A program made the position numbers and the translations under genes. From the NCBI RefSeq assembly GCF_024166365.1, contig NC_064820.1:49825501-49889500 (forward strand): a DNA stretch of 64,000 bases, given 5' to 3'. Below the pieces are notes generated by a model that worked only from the letters and a program-made list of their open reading frames with translations, did no database searches and was not told the origin of the DNA. The stretch is from Elephas maximus indicus. Its lineage: Eukaryota > Chordata > Mammalia > Proboscidea > Elephantidae. Below are positions 33,438 to 44,678 of the stretch, one piece after another (positions within the stretch are counted from its first letter, which is position 1; every line of letters starts with the position of its first letter).

Positions 33438-36374
33438 TGTTGTTGTTGGTGTTAGCTGCTGTCGATTCAGTTCTGACTCATAGCGACCCCACGCACAACA
33501 GAACGAAACGCTGCCCGGTCCTGCGCCATCCTCACGATTGTTGCTATGCTTGTGCCCATCGTTGCAGTCACTGTGTCATTCCATCTCTTTGAGGGTCTTC
33601 CTCTTTTTCACTGACCCTCTGCTTTACCAAGCATGACGTCCTTCTCCAGGGACTGATCCCTCCTGACAACATGTCCACAGTATGTAAGGCTTATGTAGTA
33701 TGTAGTCTTGCCAACCTTGCTTCTAAAGAGCATTCTGGTTGTACTTCTTCCAAGACAGACTTAGATTTGTTTGTTCTTTTGGTAGTCCATGATATACTCA
33801 ATATTTTTCACCAACACCACAGTTCAAAGGCATCAATTCTTCTTCAGTCTTTCTTATTCGTTGTCCAGCTTTCCCGTGTAAATGATACGATTGAATATAT
33901 CATGGCTTGGGTCAGGCACACCTTAGTCTTCAAGGTGACATCTTTGCTCTTCAACACTTTGAAGAGGCCCTTTGCAGCAGATTTGCCCAGTGCGATTCAT
34001 CTTTTGATTTCTTGACTGCTGCTTCCGTGGCTGTTGATTGTGGATCCAAGTAAAATGAAATCCTTGACAACTTCAATCTTTTCTCTGTTTATCATGATGT
34101 TGCTCACTGGTCCAGTTGTGAGGATTTTGGTTTTCTTTATATTGAGGTGCAATCCATACTGAAGGCTGTGGTCTTTGATCGTCATCAGTAAGTGCTTCAA
34201 GTCCTCCTCACTTTCAGCGAGGAAGGGTGTGTCATCTGCATAACGCAGGTTGTTAATGAGTCTTCCTCTAATCCTGATGCCCTGTTCTTCTTCATATAGC
34301 CCAGCTTCTCGATTATTTGCTCAGCATACAGATTGAATAGGTATTATGAAAGGATACAACCCTGACGTACACCTTTCCTGACTTTAAACCATGCAGTATC
34401 CCCTCCTTCTGTTTGAATGACTGCCTCTTGATCCATGTACAGATTCCTCATGAACACACTTAAGTGTTCCGGAATTTCCATTCTTCACAATGCTGTCCAT
34501 TATTTGTTCTGATCCACACAAATGCCTTTGCATAGTCAATAAAACACAGGTAAACATCCTTCTGGTATTCTCTGCTTTCAACCAGGATCCACCTGACACC
34601 GGCAATGATATTCCTGGTTCCACGTCCTCTTCTAAATCTGGCTTGAATTTCTGGCAGTTCTCTGTCAATATACTTCTGCAGCCACTTTCCAATGATCTTC
34701 AGCAAAATTTTGCTTGCATGTGGTATTAATGATATTGTTTGATAATTTCCACATTCAGCTGGATCACCTTTCTTGGGCATAGGCACAAATATGAATCTCT
34801 TCCAGTTGGTTGGACAGGTAGCTGTCTTCCAAATTTCTTGGTATAGATTATTGAGCACTTTGAGAACTGCATCTGATTGTTGAAACATCTCAATTGGTAT
34901 TCCATAAGTTCCTGGAGCTTTGTTTATCCCCAATGCCTTCAATGCAGCTTGGACTTCTTCCTTCAGTACCACCGGTTCCTGATCATATGTTACCTCCTGA
35001 AATGGTTAAATGTCGACCAATTCTTTTTGGTATTGTGGCTCTGTGTATTCCTTTCATCTTCTTTTGATGCTTCCTGCGTCATTTAATATTTTCCCCGTAG
35101 AATCCTTCAATACCACAACTCGAGGCTTGAATTATTTCTCCAGTTCTTTCAGCTTGAGAAATGCTGAGCGTATTCTTCCCTTTTGGTTTTCTATCTCCAG
35201 GTCTTTGCACATGTCATCATAATACTCTACTTTGTCTTTTTGAGCCGCCCTTTGAAGTCTTCCATTCAGCTCTTTTACTTCATCATGTTTTCTTTTCGCT
35301 TTAGCTACTTGATGTTCAAGAGCAAGTTTCAGAGTCTCTTCTGACATCCATTTAGGTCTTTTCTTTCTCTACTGTCTTTTTAATGACCTCTTGCTTTCTT
35401 CATGTATGATGTCCTTGATGTTATTCTACAACTTGTCTGGTCTTCAGTCACTGGTGTTCAATATGTGAAATCTATTCTTGAGATGGTCTCTAAATTCAGG
35501 TGGGATATGCTCAAGGTCATACTTTGGCTCTAGTGGACTTATTCTAATTTTCTTCAGTTTCAACTTGAATATGAATAATTGATGGTCTGATCTTTAGTCA
35601 GCCTCTGGCCTTGTTCTAACTGATGATATTGAGCTTTTCCATCATCTCTTTCCACAGATGTAGTCCATTTGATTGCTGTGTATCCCATCTGGTGAGGCCC
35701 ATGTGTATAGTTGCCATTTATGTTGGTGAAAAAATGTATTTGCAATGAAGTCGTTGGTCTTGCAAAATTCAGTCGTGTGATCTCCGGCATACTGATCCTT
35801 CTCTGTTTCCAACTTTCACATTCCAATCACCAGTAATTATCAGTGCATCCTGATTGCATGTTCGATCAATTTCAGACTGCAGAAGTTGGTAAAAATCTTT
35901 GAAATTCTTCATCTTTGGCCTTATTGGTTGGTGCATAAATTTGAATAAGAGTCGTATTAACTGGTCTTCCTTGTAGGCGTATGGATATTATCCTATCACT
36001 AACAGCTTTGTACTTCAGGATAGATCGTGAAATATTCTTTTTGATGGACTCCAACCACGTCATTAAGGTTAGCTCTACTTTGAGGAGGCAGCTCTTCCCC
36101 AGTCGCATTTTGAGTGCCTTCCAACCTGAGGGGCTCATCTTCCAGCACCATATCAGACAATGTTCCTCTGCTATTCATAAGGTTTTCACTGTATAATTCT
36201 TTCCAGAAGTAGACCACCGAGTCCTTCCTCCTAGTCTGTCTTAGTCTGAAAGCTCAGCTGAAAACTGTCCTCCATGGGTGACCCTGCTGGTATGTGAATA
36301 CTGGTGGCATAGCTTCCAGTATCACAGCAACACACAAGCCCCCACAGTAGGACAAAGTGACAGATGCGTGGGCG
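33438..36374 (-). mobile_element. RTE LINE copy D, full length with target duplication
   Basis: The 2.9-kb element is bounded by perfect 11-bp repeats TCATAAGAGAT (33427-33437 and 36375-36385), so both ends can be read directly. It runs from a 5' end near GCCCACGCATCTGTCAC to a 3' end of CAACAACAACAATC. It is in the same orientation as CCL28, in intron 1. Confidence 0.96.
33500..36140 (-). pseudogene. RTE endonuclease-reverse transcriptase, broken (copy D)
   Basis: The ORF is broken into pieces. Endonuclease pieces lie at 35872-36138 and 35560-35826, a linker helix at 35132-35347, and RT at 34460-34972 with KAPGTYG, CGNYQTISLIPHASK and FIDYAKAF. The frame is lost right after that last motif. 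A YADD-coding segment follows near 34235 (DDTP frame). Inactive through stops and frameshifts. Confidence 0.88.
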
Positions 36375-36385
36375 TCATAAGAGAT

Positions 36386-36644
36386 GAGGAAGTCTAAAGC
36401 CTTCCCACAAAGATCACCCTTGCTGCCACCATTGTGTTAAGTCAGAAATTCCAAGGAAAATAACCTGTTTTTGTTCCAAAATTGGAGCTCACATAAACAC
36501 AGACCTGTTTGGTGGAGTAGGGGATCCCCACAGGGAGGAAATACATGAAATTTATTGCAAATAAGAAAGAAGTCTGACAGAGCAGGTCTGATAAAGCAGG
36601 AGCTACCAGCAGCATAAAAGAGCAGGGATTTGAGGTTCATTACA
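36386..36644. other. Nothing recognised
   Basis: No supported repeat or gene. Confidence 0.4.
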
Positions 36645-36702
36645 GAGTCGCTATGAGTCAGAGTTGACTCGATGGCAACGGGTTTGGATTTTTTGGTTTT
36701 TA
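36645..36702 (+). mobile_element. AfroSINE tail only
   Basis: GAGTCGCTATGAGTCAGAGT and TCGATGGCAACGGGTTTGG; head absent. Confidence 0.8.
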
Positions 36703-37015
36703 TGAAGCTTTACTTGATCCCCCCTAGTGCCTTCTCTAGTTCCCTCCTAGACATACCTGCCTACTTTTAGAAGGACAACTAGAATGTGTCAGTTGCATCC
36801 CAACAGCTCTACTAGGGGAATTCTCTCTGAAAGGTGATTTTTGAGAGTAGCAGATACATTTCCCTGCTGGCCTGAGAAGCAGCCACTAAGTAAGATTAGT
36901 ACTCTGGAAGATGTCCATAACTACCAGTGGCTAGTGAGTGGATCGACAGCAGCTGCTCAGCACAGGCACCATACCAGATGCAGGTAGGGACTCTTATGGC
37001 ATGAGAGACCACCTT

Positions 37016-37125
37016 CCCTACCCTACCCTACCCTACCCTACCCTACCCTACCCTACCCTACCCTACCCTACCCTACCCTACCCTACCCTACCCTACCCTA
37101 CCCTACCCTACCCTACCCTACCCTA
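37016..37125 (+). repeat. (CCCTA)22 pentamer microsatellite
   Basis: 22 perfect copies of CCCTA (TAGGG on the other strand), then a degenerate end to about 37145. It is one base short of the telomere hexamer CCCTAA. Confidence 0.98.
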
Positions 37126-37145
37126 CCACCCACCCTACCCCTACT

Positions 37146-37693
37146 CTTAGTGAAAAAAATGTCCTTCTATAGGATTCAATTTGAGAATTATCAAAAATAT
37201 TTGGTTTGGGAAATCCTGGGAAAAACCTATAATTCCTACTAGGTATGAAGGTGGGGACTCAGAAATTCTTTATTTCCATTTACTGGCTAGTGAAGTTCAG
37301 GCCATACTGGTTCCATGGGTGGCATCTGATGTGTATATTCGGTGCACTGATGTCAACACATATTTCAATCAGTTTGCTTTGACATTTTTGGAATGGTATC
37401 AAACTTTGCTCCATTATATACGGTGATTTCTTTCTATAATAAGAGTAAAATATAGTAGGGGGAAAAACATCTCTAACATAAGACGGAATGTGTCAAGGAC
37501 TATATGAGAAATAGGATGAGTGTCTGGAACACTGAGAGGCAGAAGAGATAAATCATAACATAGAGACCCAGCACATCTTTATCAGAGAGTTGGTTTTTGA
37601 GCTGGGGACTTGAAAAATGGATAGAATTTGAATAGCACAGTAAACAGAGGAAACAGTAGATATAAAGGCACAATGGTGGAAAAAGATAGAACT
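37146..37693. other. Nothing recognised
   Basis: An 81-codon frame at 37181-37426 has no recognisable similarity or exon signals. No repeat recognised. Confidence 0.35.
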
Positions 37694-37705
37694 TATACAA
37701 ATTTG

Positions 37706-37871
37706 GAGCCCTGGTTGCACAGTGATTACGGGCTCAGCTGCTAACTAAAAGGTTGGCAGTTTGAATCCACCAGCAGCTCCTTGGAAACTCTATGTGGCAG
37801 TTCTACTCTGTCCTGTAGGGCCGCTATGAGATGGAATTGACTTGATGGCAACAGGCTTGGTTTGGTTTTGG
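37706..37871 (+). mobile_element. AfroSINE, short form, young
   Basis: Perfect 12-bp target duplication TATACAAATTTG (37694-37705 and 37872-37883). Confidence 0.96.
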
Positions 37872-38014
37872 TATACAAATTTGATTGAAAGATAGAATTT
37901 ATTAACACAAATTGTACAAGGAAAAGTATGTTGGGACCAGATAACCTTATATTTTCAGTAACCTCTTTCTATAAAAACATTTTTAATTGAGACATGATCA
38001 GGACATGACAACAC

Positions 38015-38541
38015 CGTTACGGATTGAATTGTGTCCCCCTAAAATGTTTTTGTGTGTCAACTTGGCTAGTCCATGATTCCCAGTATTGTGTGATTGTCCA
38101 CCATTTTGTCTTCTGATGTGATTTTCCTATGTGTTGTAAATCCTGCCTCTGCGATGTTAATGAGGTGGGACTAGAGACAGTTATGTTAATGAGGCAGGAC
38201 TCAATCTACAACATTAGGATGGGTCTTAAGTCCATCTCTTTTGAGATAAAAAAGACAGAAGTGAGCAGAGAGACATGGGGACCTCATACCATCAAGAAAT
38301 AAGAGCCAGGAGAATAGTGCATCCTTTGGACCCAGGGTCCCTTGGCTGAGAAGCTCCTTGAACAGAGAAGATTGATGACAAGGACCTTCCCCCAAAGCTG
38401 ACAGAGACAGTAAGCCTTCCCCTGAAGCTGGCACCCTGAATTCGGACTTCTAGTGTCTTAGACTTCGACAGAATAAATTCTTTTTGTTAAAAGCATCCAC
38501 TTGTGGTATTTCTGTTATAGCAGCATTAGATAACTAAGACA
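38015..38541 (+). mobile_element. MaLR-type LTR
   Basis: CGTTACGGATTGAATTGTG to AGATAACTAAGACA; the full block order of the family is present. Confidence 0.92.
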
Positions 38542-38789
38542 TACATTTACACACATCTGTAGGAATCTCAGTGTGAATAGATAATTGATAAATTTTCTAA
38601 TATTGTCCTTTTCTTGTGAAATAATCTCAAACACAAAAAAGTACTCAGAATAATACATACACACATATCTCTACCACCCAAAATTTACTAAATTTAATCC
38701 TTTTCCATATTTGCTTTTAGTCTTATTTTTAAGAAATTTGTTGCTGATATTTGTTGTTACAAGTAATACTGCAGTGAACATCCTAATGA

Positions 38790-39220
38790 TAATAAGAAGT
38801 AACATTTATTGAGTGCTTACTCTGTGCCAGACATTTTTGTAATGGCTATATGTGAATTGGAGCCCTGGTGGTGCAGTGGTTAAGGTTACCTCTGCTGACC
38901 AAAGGGTCGGCAGTTTGAATCCACCAGCTGCTCTTTGGAAACCCTATGGAGCAGTTCTACTTTGTCCTATAGGGTCGCTATGAATTGGAACCAACTCACA
39001 GCAACGAATTTGGGGTTTGTTTTTGGTTTTGCGTGTGAATTAATTCATTTAATTCTCACTGCAACTATATGCAGAAGATACTATGTTCATCCCCAATTTT
39101 ACAGATGAGTAACTAACGTACAGAAAAGTTACATAACCTTCCTGAGACCAAAGGGCCAGGAATTTGAATACAGGCAGTGTGATACTTTTTTAAACCACTG
39201 GGCTGTGTTTTGCTGAAGCC
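38790..39220 (-). mobile_element. MIR, split by an AfroSINE
   Basis: AACATTTATTGAGTGCTTAC ... TTTTACAGATGAGTAACTAA ... AAAGTTACATAACCTTCCTG is a good MIR in reverse. Confidence 0.85.
38859..39033 (+). mobile_element. AfroSINE nested in MIR
   Basis: 8-bp target duplication TGTGAATT (38851-38858 and 39034-39041). Confidence 0.93.
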
Positions 39221-39295
39221 AACTCGGTAACTAACAATGCTTTGATTACTCTTCTATACATATCCTTGGGGCTTGTGTGAGAATTTCTCCAGGGC

Positions 39296-39493
39296 AGTGG
39301 TTCTCAAACTTTAAGGACCACCAGATTCATTTGGAGTTTTTGTTAAACTACAGATTGCTGTCAATTCCCTCCCCCACCTCAGGTTTCCGATTCAATATGT
39401 CTAAGGTTATTCCAGAAAATTTGCATATCTAACAACTTCCCTGGTTATGCTGATACTACTGGTCTTGGAACACACTTGGAGAACCGCTGCTCT
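39296..39493. mobile_element. MER5A-like hAT DNA transposon relic
   Basis: Terminal inverted repeats CAGTGGTTCTCAAACTT and GGAGAACCGCTG, the signature of non-autonomous hAT-Charlie MER5 elements. Confidence 0.88.
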
Positions 39494-39715
39494 AGTATAG
39501 ATGTATGTATGGAATTGCTAGATGTAGGATTTTCAACTATATTTGATACTGGCAAATTGCTCTCCAAAGCGACTATACCAATTTACACTCATATCTGCAG
39601 TAAATGAGAGCTCCATTTCTGCACATCCTCAACATTTCACGATGTCAATTAAAACCCTTTGCCAGTCTGATGAGGTTGAAATGTTATCTCAACGTGGCTT
39701 AATTTGTGTTCCCCT

Positions 39716-39742
39716 AAAAAAAAAAAAAAAATTTTTTTTTTT
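39716..39742. repeat. A16-T11 palindromic tract
   Basis: 16 A directly followed by 11 T, next to the AfroSINE at 39756. Resembles the tract at 10972-11007. Confidence 0.9.
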
Positions 39743-39755
39743 ATTAGTAAGTTAT

Positions 39756-39894
39756 GGAGCCCTGGTGCCACAGTGGTTAAGAGGTACGGTTGCTAACCGA
39801 AAGGTCAGAAATTCATATCCACCAGCCACTCCTTGGAAACTCTATGGGGCGGTTCTGCTCTGCCTATTGGGAAATTGACTCGATGGCAATGAGT
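39756..39894 (+). mobile_element. AfroSINE with internal deletion in the tail
   Basis: The target duplication at 39743-39755 and 39895-39907 matches at 10 of 13 bases. Part of the tail (TATAGGGTCGCTATG) is missing. Confidence 0.85.
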
Positions 39895-40259
39895 ATTAGT
39901 GACTTACTGACCATTCAAATTTCGTCTTTGAATTCCTCTTCCAATTCCTATTTTTGTCAATTTTTTACAGGTTTTTTTCTCATTTACTTATAGAAACTCA
40001 TACAATATTTCGGATACAAATCATTTGTCAGTTATTAGAAAAATATTTCTCCCCCTTGGTTGCTTATCTATTTAACTTTGTTTAAATTTTTTTTTGTAGT
40101 TTCCCTTTTATGTCTTATTTAGTAAATGCTTCCCTAGCTAGAAGCCATAAAAATAATATTTTATGTTAAAAGTTTAGTTTTTTACTTCTGCAATTTATTT
40201 TATGTATGGTGTAAGTCAGAAATTTAACTTTTCCCCATAGGATAACTAACTACAGCCTC

Positions 40260-40743
40260 AGGACTGCAAAGGTAAATGAAAATAGTCTCCTCCATTTACA
40301 AAGGGCAACGAAACCATTTTCCATTTCCACCCTTTCTTAGAGAGTTTCTTCAGAGACATAGTGAACCCGAATCCTTACTCTAACCTTTGGAATATAAATT
40401 AATCCCTCTAGGGATTAAGCCTAGGCTACAGTTGTTATCATGTAATGATATACCCAAAGTCACAAACCAAACAACCTCTAGATATATTAAAACACACCTC
40501 CAGAGTTAGCTCAGGATCTCTCATGAGATGTATAGGGCTGTCATAAGGTGCAGCCCTTTTGTCTCTTGAGGACATAAGAAAAGTTACTGTTCTTTACTGC
40601 TTTGCTGTATAAAATGTGTGAGGTTTTGTCCTAACTTCATAGCCACTTTTGTGCTGCTTTACATGCTTGTAATGTGTTAATGCTTGTTGGCAGGATTGTT
40701 CTGTTTCCCTGCAAAAGAACCTCCCTGCCTCACTGATGGGTTA
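40260..40743. other. Nothing recognised
   Basis: No supported gene or repeat, ending in a poly(A) run at 40743-40758. Confidence 0.4.
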
Positions 40744-40754
40744 AAAAAAAAAAA

Positions 40755-41385
40755 AAAAGGTGCCATCAAGTTGATTCTGAGTCATGGTGTCATGGATCGA
40801 ATTATGTCTCCCCAAAAACGTGTGCATCGATTGGGCTGGGGCATGATTCCCGTTACTGTGTGATTTTCCTATATGTTGTAAATCCTCCCTCTATAATGTT
40901 AATTAGGGAGGATGGGCAGCTGTTGTATTAGGAGGCAGGACTCAACCTACAAGATTGGCTTCTGTCTTGAGGCAATCTCTTGAGATATAAAAGAGAAAAG
41001 CGAGCAGAGAGATGCGGGGGGGCCTCATACCATCAAGAAAGCAGTGCCAGGAGCAAAGGCATCCCCTCCACCAGGGAAGATTGAGGACAGAGACCTTCCT
41101 CCAGAGCCAACAGAGAAAGTCTTCCCCTGCAGTTGACACCCTAAATTTGGACTTTTAGCCTACTTTACTGTCAAAGAACAAACTTCTCTTTGTTAAAGCC
41201 ATCTACTTGTATTTCCGTTATAGCAGCACTAGCTAACTAAGGCACATGGTGACCCCATGTATTAGAGTACGACTGGGCACAATCACCAGGCTTTTACTCC
41301 GCGGAGTCACTGGGTGGGTTTGAATAGCTAACCTTTAAGTTAGGAGTAGAATGCAAACCATTTACACGACCCAGGGACCTCTCAC
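40755..41385 (-). mobile_element. AfroSINE, long form, split by an LTR
   Basis: SINE pieces 40759-40787 and 41245-41385 are separated by the LTR at 40788-41244. Confidence 0.85.
40788..41244 (+). mobile_element. MaLR-type LTR inside an AfroSINE
   Basis: TGTCATGGATCGAATTATG to CTAACTAAGGCA, with perfect 5-bp target duplications CATGG (40783-40787 and 41245-41249). Confidence 0.95.
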
Positions 41386-41404
41386 TGATGTGTGTTGATG
41401 TTGT

Positions 41405-41812
41405 TAGTTACCCTGGAGTTGATTCTGATTCATGGCAACTCTATGTGTTACGGAGTAGACCTGTTGCATAGGGTTTTCTTGGCTGTAATCTTAATGGGGA
41501 GTCCTGGGTGGTGCAGATGGTTAAGCACTTGACTACTAGCCAAAAGGTTGGCAGTTCAAACCCACCCAGAGACACCTTGAAGACAGCTTGGTGATCTGCT
41601 TCTGAAAGGTCACAGCCTTGAAAACCCTATGGAATGCAGTTCTACTCTGCACATACGGGGTCTCCATGAATCAGAATCTACTCAACAGGAACCAACAACA
41701 ATCTTAATGAAAGCAAATTGCTGGACCTATCTTCTGTGGCACCCTTAGATGGGTTCGAAATGTCAACCTTTAGGTTAGCAGTTGAGTGCAAAATATTTGC
41801 TTTAGGGACCTC
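41405..41812 (-). mobile_element. AfroSINE, long form, split by another AfroSINE
   Basis: Pieces 41405-41496 and 41700-41812 (minus) flank the plus-strand SINE at 41497-41699. Confidence 0.85.
41497..41699 (+). mobile_element. AfroSINE, long form, inserted in a SINE
   Basis: 10-bp target duplication AATCTTAATG (41487-41496 and 41700-41709). It keeps the middle segment GATCTGCTTCTGAAAGGTCA. Confidence 0.93.
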
Positions 41813-41819
41813 ACTGTAA

Positions 41820-41984
41820 ACACAAAAACCAAACCAAGTTGACCCTGTAGGACATAGAACTGCCCCCATAGAGTTTCCAAGGCTGTAATCTTTACAAAAG
41901 CAGACTGCTACATCTTTCTCCTCCAGCTGGTGGATTTAAACCACCAACCTTTCCATTAGCAGCGGTACCAGAAGGGCTCCTTAG
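41820..41984 (-). mobile_element. AfroSINE next to a SINE end
   Basis: Perfect 15-bp target duplication GGGACCTCACTGTAA (41805-41819 and 41985-41999). The duplication includes the terminal bases of the neighbouring SINE. Confidence 0.95.
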
Positions 41985-42356
41985 GGGACCTCACTGTAAT
42001 ACCCTCCAAGTTTCTGATACACATAGGTTTGTTTCTAGGCTATCTCTTCTATTCCATTGCTCTTTTGATCTATCCCTGTATCAATTCCACACTGTCTCAA
42101 TTAAGGTTACTTTTAAATAAATCTTTATACCTGGTACGACAAGTCACCCCACCCAACTAATTCTTCAAACTTGTCTTGGCTGTCTGTTCTTCACCCTTCA
42201 CCCTTTATATGATTTATACAATCAGTTTGAAAAGTTCTGCAAAAATCTTTGACGATTACACCAAATTTATTACTAAATTTTGGAAAATTGGACTTCCGAA
42301 AAATATTACGCTTTCCCATTCATACATATGGAATATCTTTGCAGCTATTCAGGTCT

Positions 42357-43595
42357 TCTATTTTTTTTTTTTTTTTAAATTTTTATTGAGCTTCAAGTGA
42401 ATGTTTACAAATCAAGTCAGTCTGTCACATATAAGTTTATATACACCTTACTCCATACTCCCACTTGCTCTCCCCCTAATGAGTCAGCACTTCCAGTCTC
42501 TCCTTTCGTGACAATTTTGCCAGCTTCCAACCCTCTCTACCTTCCCATCCCCCCTCCAGACAGGAGATGCCAACACAGTCTCAAGTGTCCACCTGATACA
42601 AATAGCTCACTCTTCATCAGCATCTGTCTCCTACCCACTGTCCAGTCCCTTCCATGTCTGATGAGTTGTCTTCGGGAATGGTTCCTGTCCTGGGCCAACA
42701 GAAGGTTTGGGGACCATGACCGCTGGGATTCCTCTAGTCTCAGTCAGACCATCAAGTATGGTCTTTTTGTGAGAATTTGGGTCTGCATCCCACTGATCTC
42801 CTGCTCCCTCAGGGGTTCTCTGTTGTGCTCCCTGTCAGGGCAGTCATCAGTTGTGGCCGGGCACCAACTAGTTCTTCTGGTCTCAGGATGATGTAAGTCT
42901 CTGGTTCATGTGGCCCTTTCTGTCTCCTGGGCTCATAGTTATCGTGTGATCTTGGTGTTCTTCGTTCTCCTTTGATCCAGGTGGGTTGAGACCAATTGAT
43001 GCATCTTAGATGGCTGCTTGTTAGCATTTAAGACCCCAGACGCCACATTTCAAAGTGGGATGCAGAATGTTTTCATAATAGAATTATTTTGCCAATTGAC
43101 TTAGAAGTCCCCTTAATCCATGGTCCCCAAACCCCCGCCCTTGCTCTGCTGACCTTTGAAGCATTCAGTTTATCCCGGAAACATCTTTGCTTTTGGTCCA
43201 GTCCAGTTGAGCTGACCTTCCATGTATTGAGTATTGTCCTTCCCTTCACCTAAAGCGTTCTTATCTACTAACTAATCTGTAAAAAACCCTCTCCCACCCT
43301 CCCTCCCTCCCCCCCTCTTAACCACAAAAGTATATGTTCTTCTCAGTTTATACTATTTCTCAAGATCTTATAATAGTGGTCTTATACAATATTTGTCCTT
43401 TTGCCTCTGACTCATTTCGCTCAGCATAATGCCTTCCAGATTCCTCCATGTTATGAAATGTTTCACAGATTCGTCACTGTTCTTTATCGATGCGTAGTAT
43501 TCCATTGTGTGAATATACCACAATTTATTTAACCATTCATCCGTTGATGGACACTTTGGTTGCTTCCAGCTTTTTGCTATTGTAAACAGAGCTGT
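42357..43595 (-). mobile_element. L1 3' end (ORF2 end plus 1-kb 3' UTR)
   Basis: The poly(T) at 42361 marks the 3' end. The 3' UTR equals the one at 47616-48021 in reverse. The ORF2 end (TTCCATTGTGTGAATATACC) closes it. AGGTCT flanks both sides. Confidence 0.85.
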
Positions 43596-43747
43596 AGGTC
43601 TCTTTTAAAAATTATAAAATTATTGTTGTATATCTTACCTTAGATCTATTCTAGGAAGCATAGGTTTTGTGCCACTGTGAATAGTATCTTTTTTGAAAAT
43701 ATTTTTCTATTAGTTATTTTTTTTTATGAAAATACACACAACCAAAC

Positions 43748-44152
43748 GTTGTTGCTGTTAGGTGCCATCGAGTCGGTTCCGACTTATAGTGACCCTATGC
43801 TCAACGGAACAAAACACTGCCCGGTCCTGCACCATCCTTACAATGGTTGTTATGTTTCAACCCATCCTTGCAGCCACTGTGTCAGTCCACCTCATTGAGG
43901 GTCTTCCTCTTTTCCGCTGATTCTGTCCTCTGCCAAGCATGATGTCCTTCTCCTGACAACATGACCAAAGTATGTAAGACACAGTCTGGCCATCCTTGCT
44001 TCTAAGGAGCATTCTGGTTGTACTTCTTCCAAGATGGATTTATTTGTCCTTCTGGCAGTCCGTGGTATATTCAATATTCTTGGCAAGACCACAATTCAAA
44101 GGCATCAATTCTTCTTCCGTCTTCCTTATTCATTGTCCAGCTTTCACACGCA
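43748..44152 (-). mobile_element. RTE 3' part of a 28S-RTE chimeric insertion
   Basis: About 400 bp of RTE 3' end in reverse. Its upstream edge (CTTTCACACGCA) passes directly into 28S rRNA sequence. The target repeat CCAAAC abuts its 3' end (43742-43747). Confidence 0.92.
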
Positions 44153-44313
44153 GGTCCTCTAGCAATGGTTTAGCACCAGGCTCCCCACGAACTGCAGTGC
44201 GTGACGGGCGAGGGGGCGGCCCCCTTTCCGGCAGCTCCCCCTTCTCCCCGGACGAAGAGCTCTCCTAGTCGGACCCAGGTCCCGGTGCGCGGCGGTACTG
44301 CACCGTGCACCAG
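44150..44313 (-). pseudogene. 28S rRNA fragment (3'-terminal domain), part of the chimera
   Basis: Read on the minus strand it contains GCCGCGCACCGGGACC, GGCCGCCCCCTCGCCCGTCA and GTGCTAAACCATT, in the order found in the last part of mammalian 28S rRNA (remembered reference). It carries substitutions and is a pseudogene fragment, not an rRNA gene. The target repeat CCAAAC follows at 44314-44319. Confidence 0.92.
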
Positions 44314-44485
44314 CCAAACATACACGCATACAATTTTTACATGTGCAGTTCAGTAACATTGGATAACGACTTCGCGTTGTGTCACCATTCTCACTATCTC
44401 GGCCCATATTGTTTCCCCACCATTTACTTAGACTCTCTACCCCTAATGTTCTCATTCGTGCTTTAGAGTTACTGTTGTCAATTTG

Positions 44486-44678
44486 GAAACCCTGGTGGTG
44501 GTGTGGTTAAGTGCGATAGCTGCTAACCAGAAGGTCGGCAGATTGAATCCACCAGGTGCTCCTTGGAAACCCTATGGGGCAGTTCTACCCTGTCCTATGG
44601 GGCAGTTCTACTCTGTCCTATGGGGTTGCTATGAGTTGGAATCGACTCAGTGGCAAAGGGTTTGGTTTTGGCTTTTTG
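44486..44678 (+). mobile_element. AfroSINE with internal duplication
   Basis: Perfect 12-bp target duplication GTTGTCAATTTG (44474-44485 and 44679-44690). The unit GGGGCAGTTCTACCCTGTCC occurs twice. Confidence 0.95.

Larger units (their letters stand above)
38620..40250 (-). mobile_element. Old L1 (L1M-like) ORF2/3' region with four insertions
   Basis: L1 pieces read in order on the minus strand (TACTGCAGTGAACATCC ... GGAATTGCTAGATGTAGG ... GATACAAATCATTTGTCAG ... TTTTCCCCATAGGATAAC). A MIR, a MER5A, an A16T11 tract and a SINE interrupt it; a second SINE lies within the MIR. Confidence 0.8.

Noticed and set aside
37016-37125. Interstitial telomere sequence
   Set aside because: The unit is CCCTA (5 bases), not CCCTAA. 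It is a telomere-like microsatellite only.
36938-37150. Open frame encoding a Leu-Pro-Tyr-Pro-Thr repeat protein
   Set aside because: It is the translation of the CCCTA pentamer array, which stays open because of its period. No sign of a real gene.
37181-37426. 81-codon frame as a novel gene
   Set aside because: No recognisable motif, splice or promoter signals, and length compatible with chance in this composition.
39685-39716. Start of a MaLR LTR (TTGTGTTCCCCT)
   Set aside because: The context matches reverse L1 ORF2 better, and no further LTR sequence follows the A/T tract.
44150-44313. Functional rRNA gene
   Set aside because: Only about 160 bp, substituted, fused to RTE and flanked by a target repeat.
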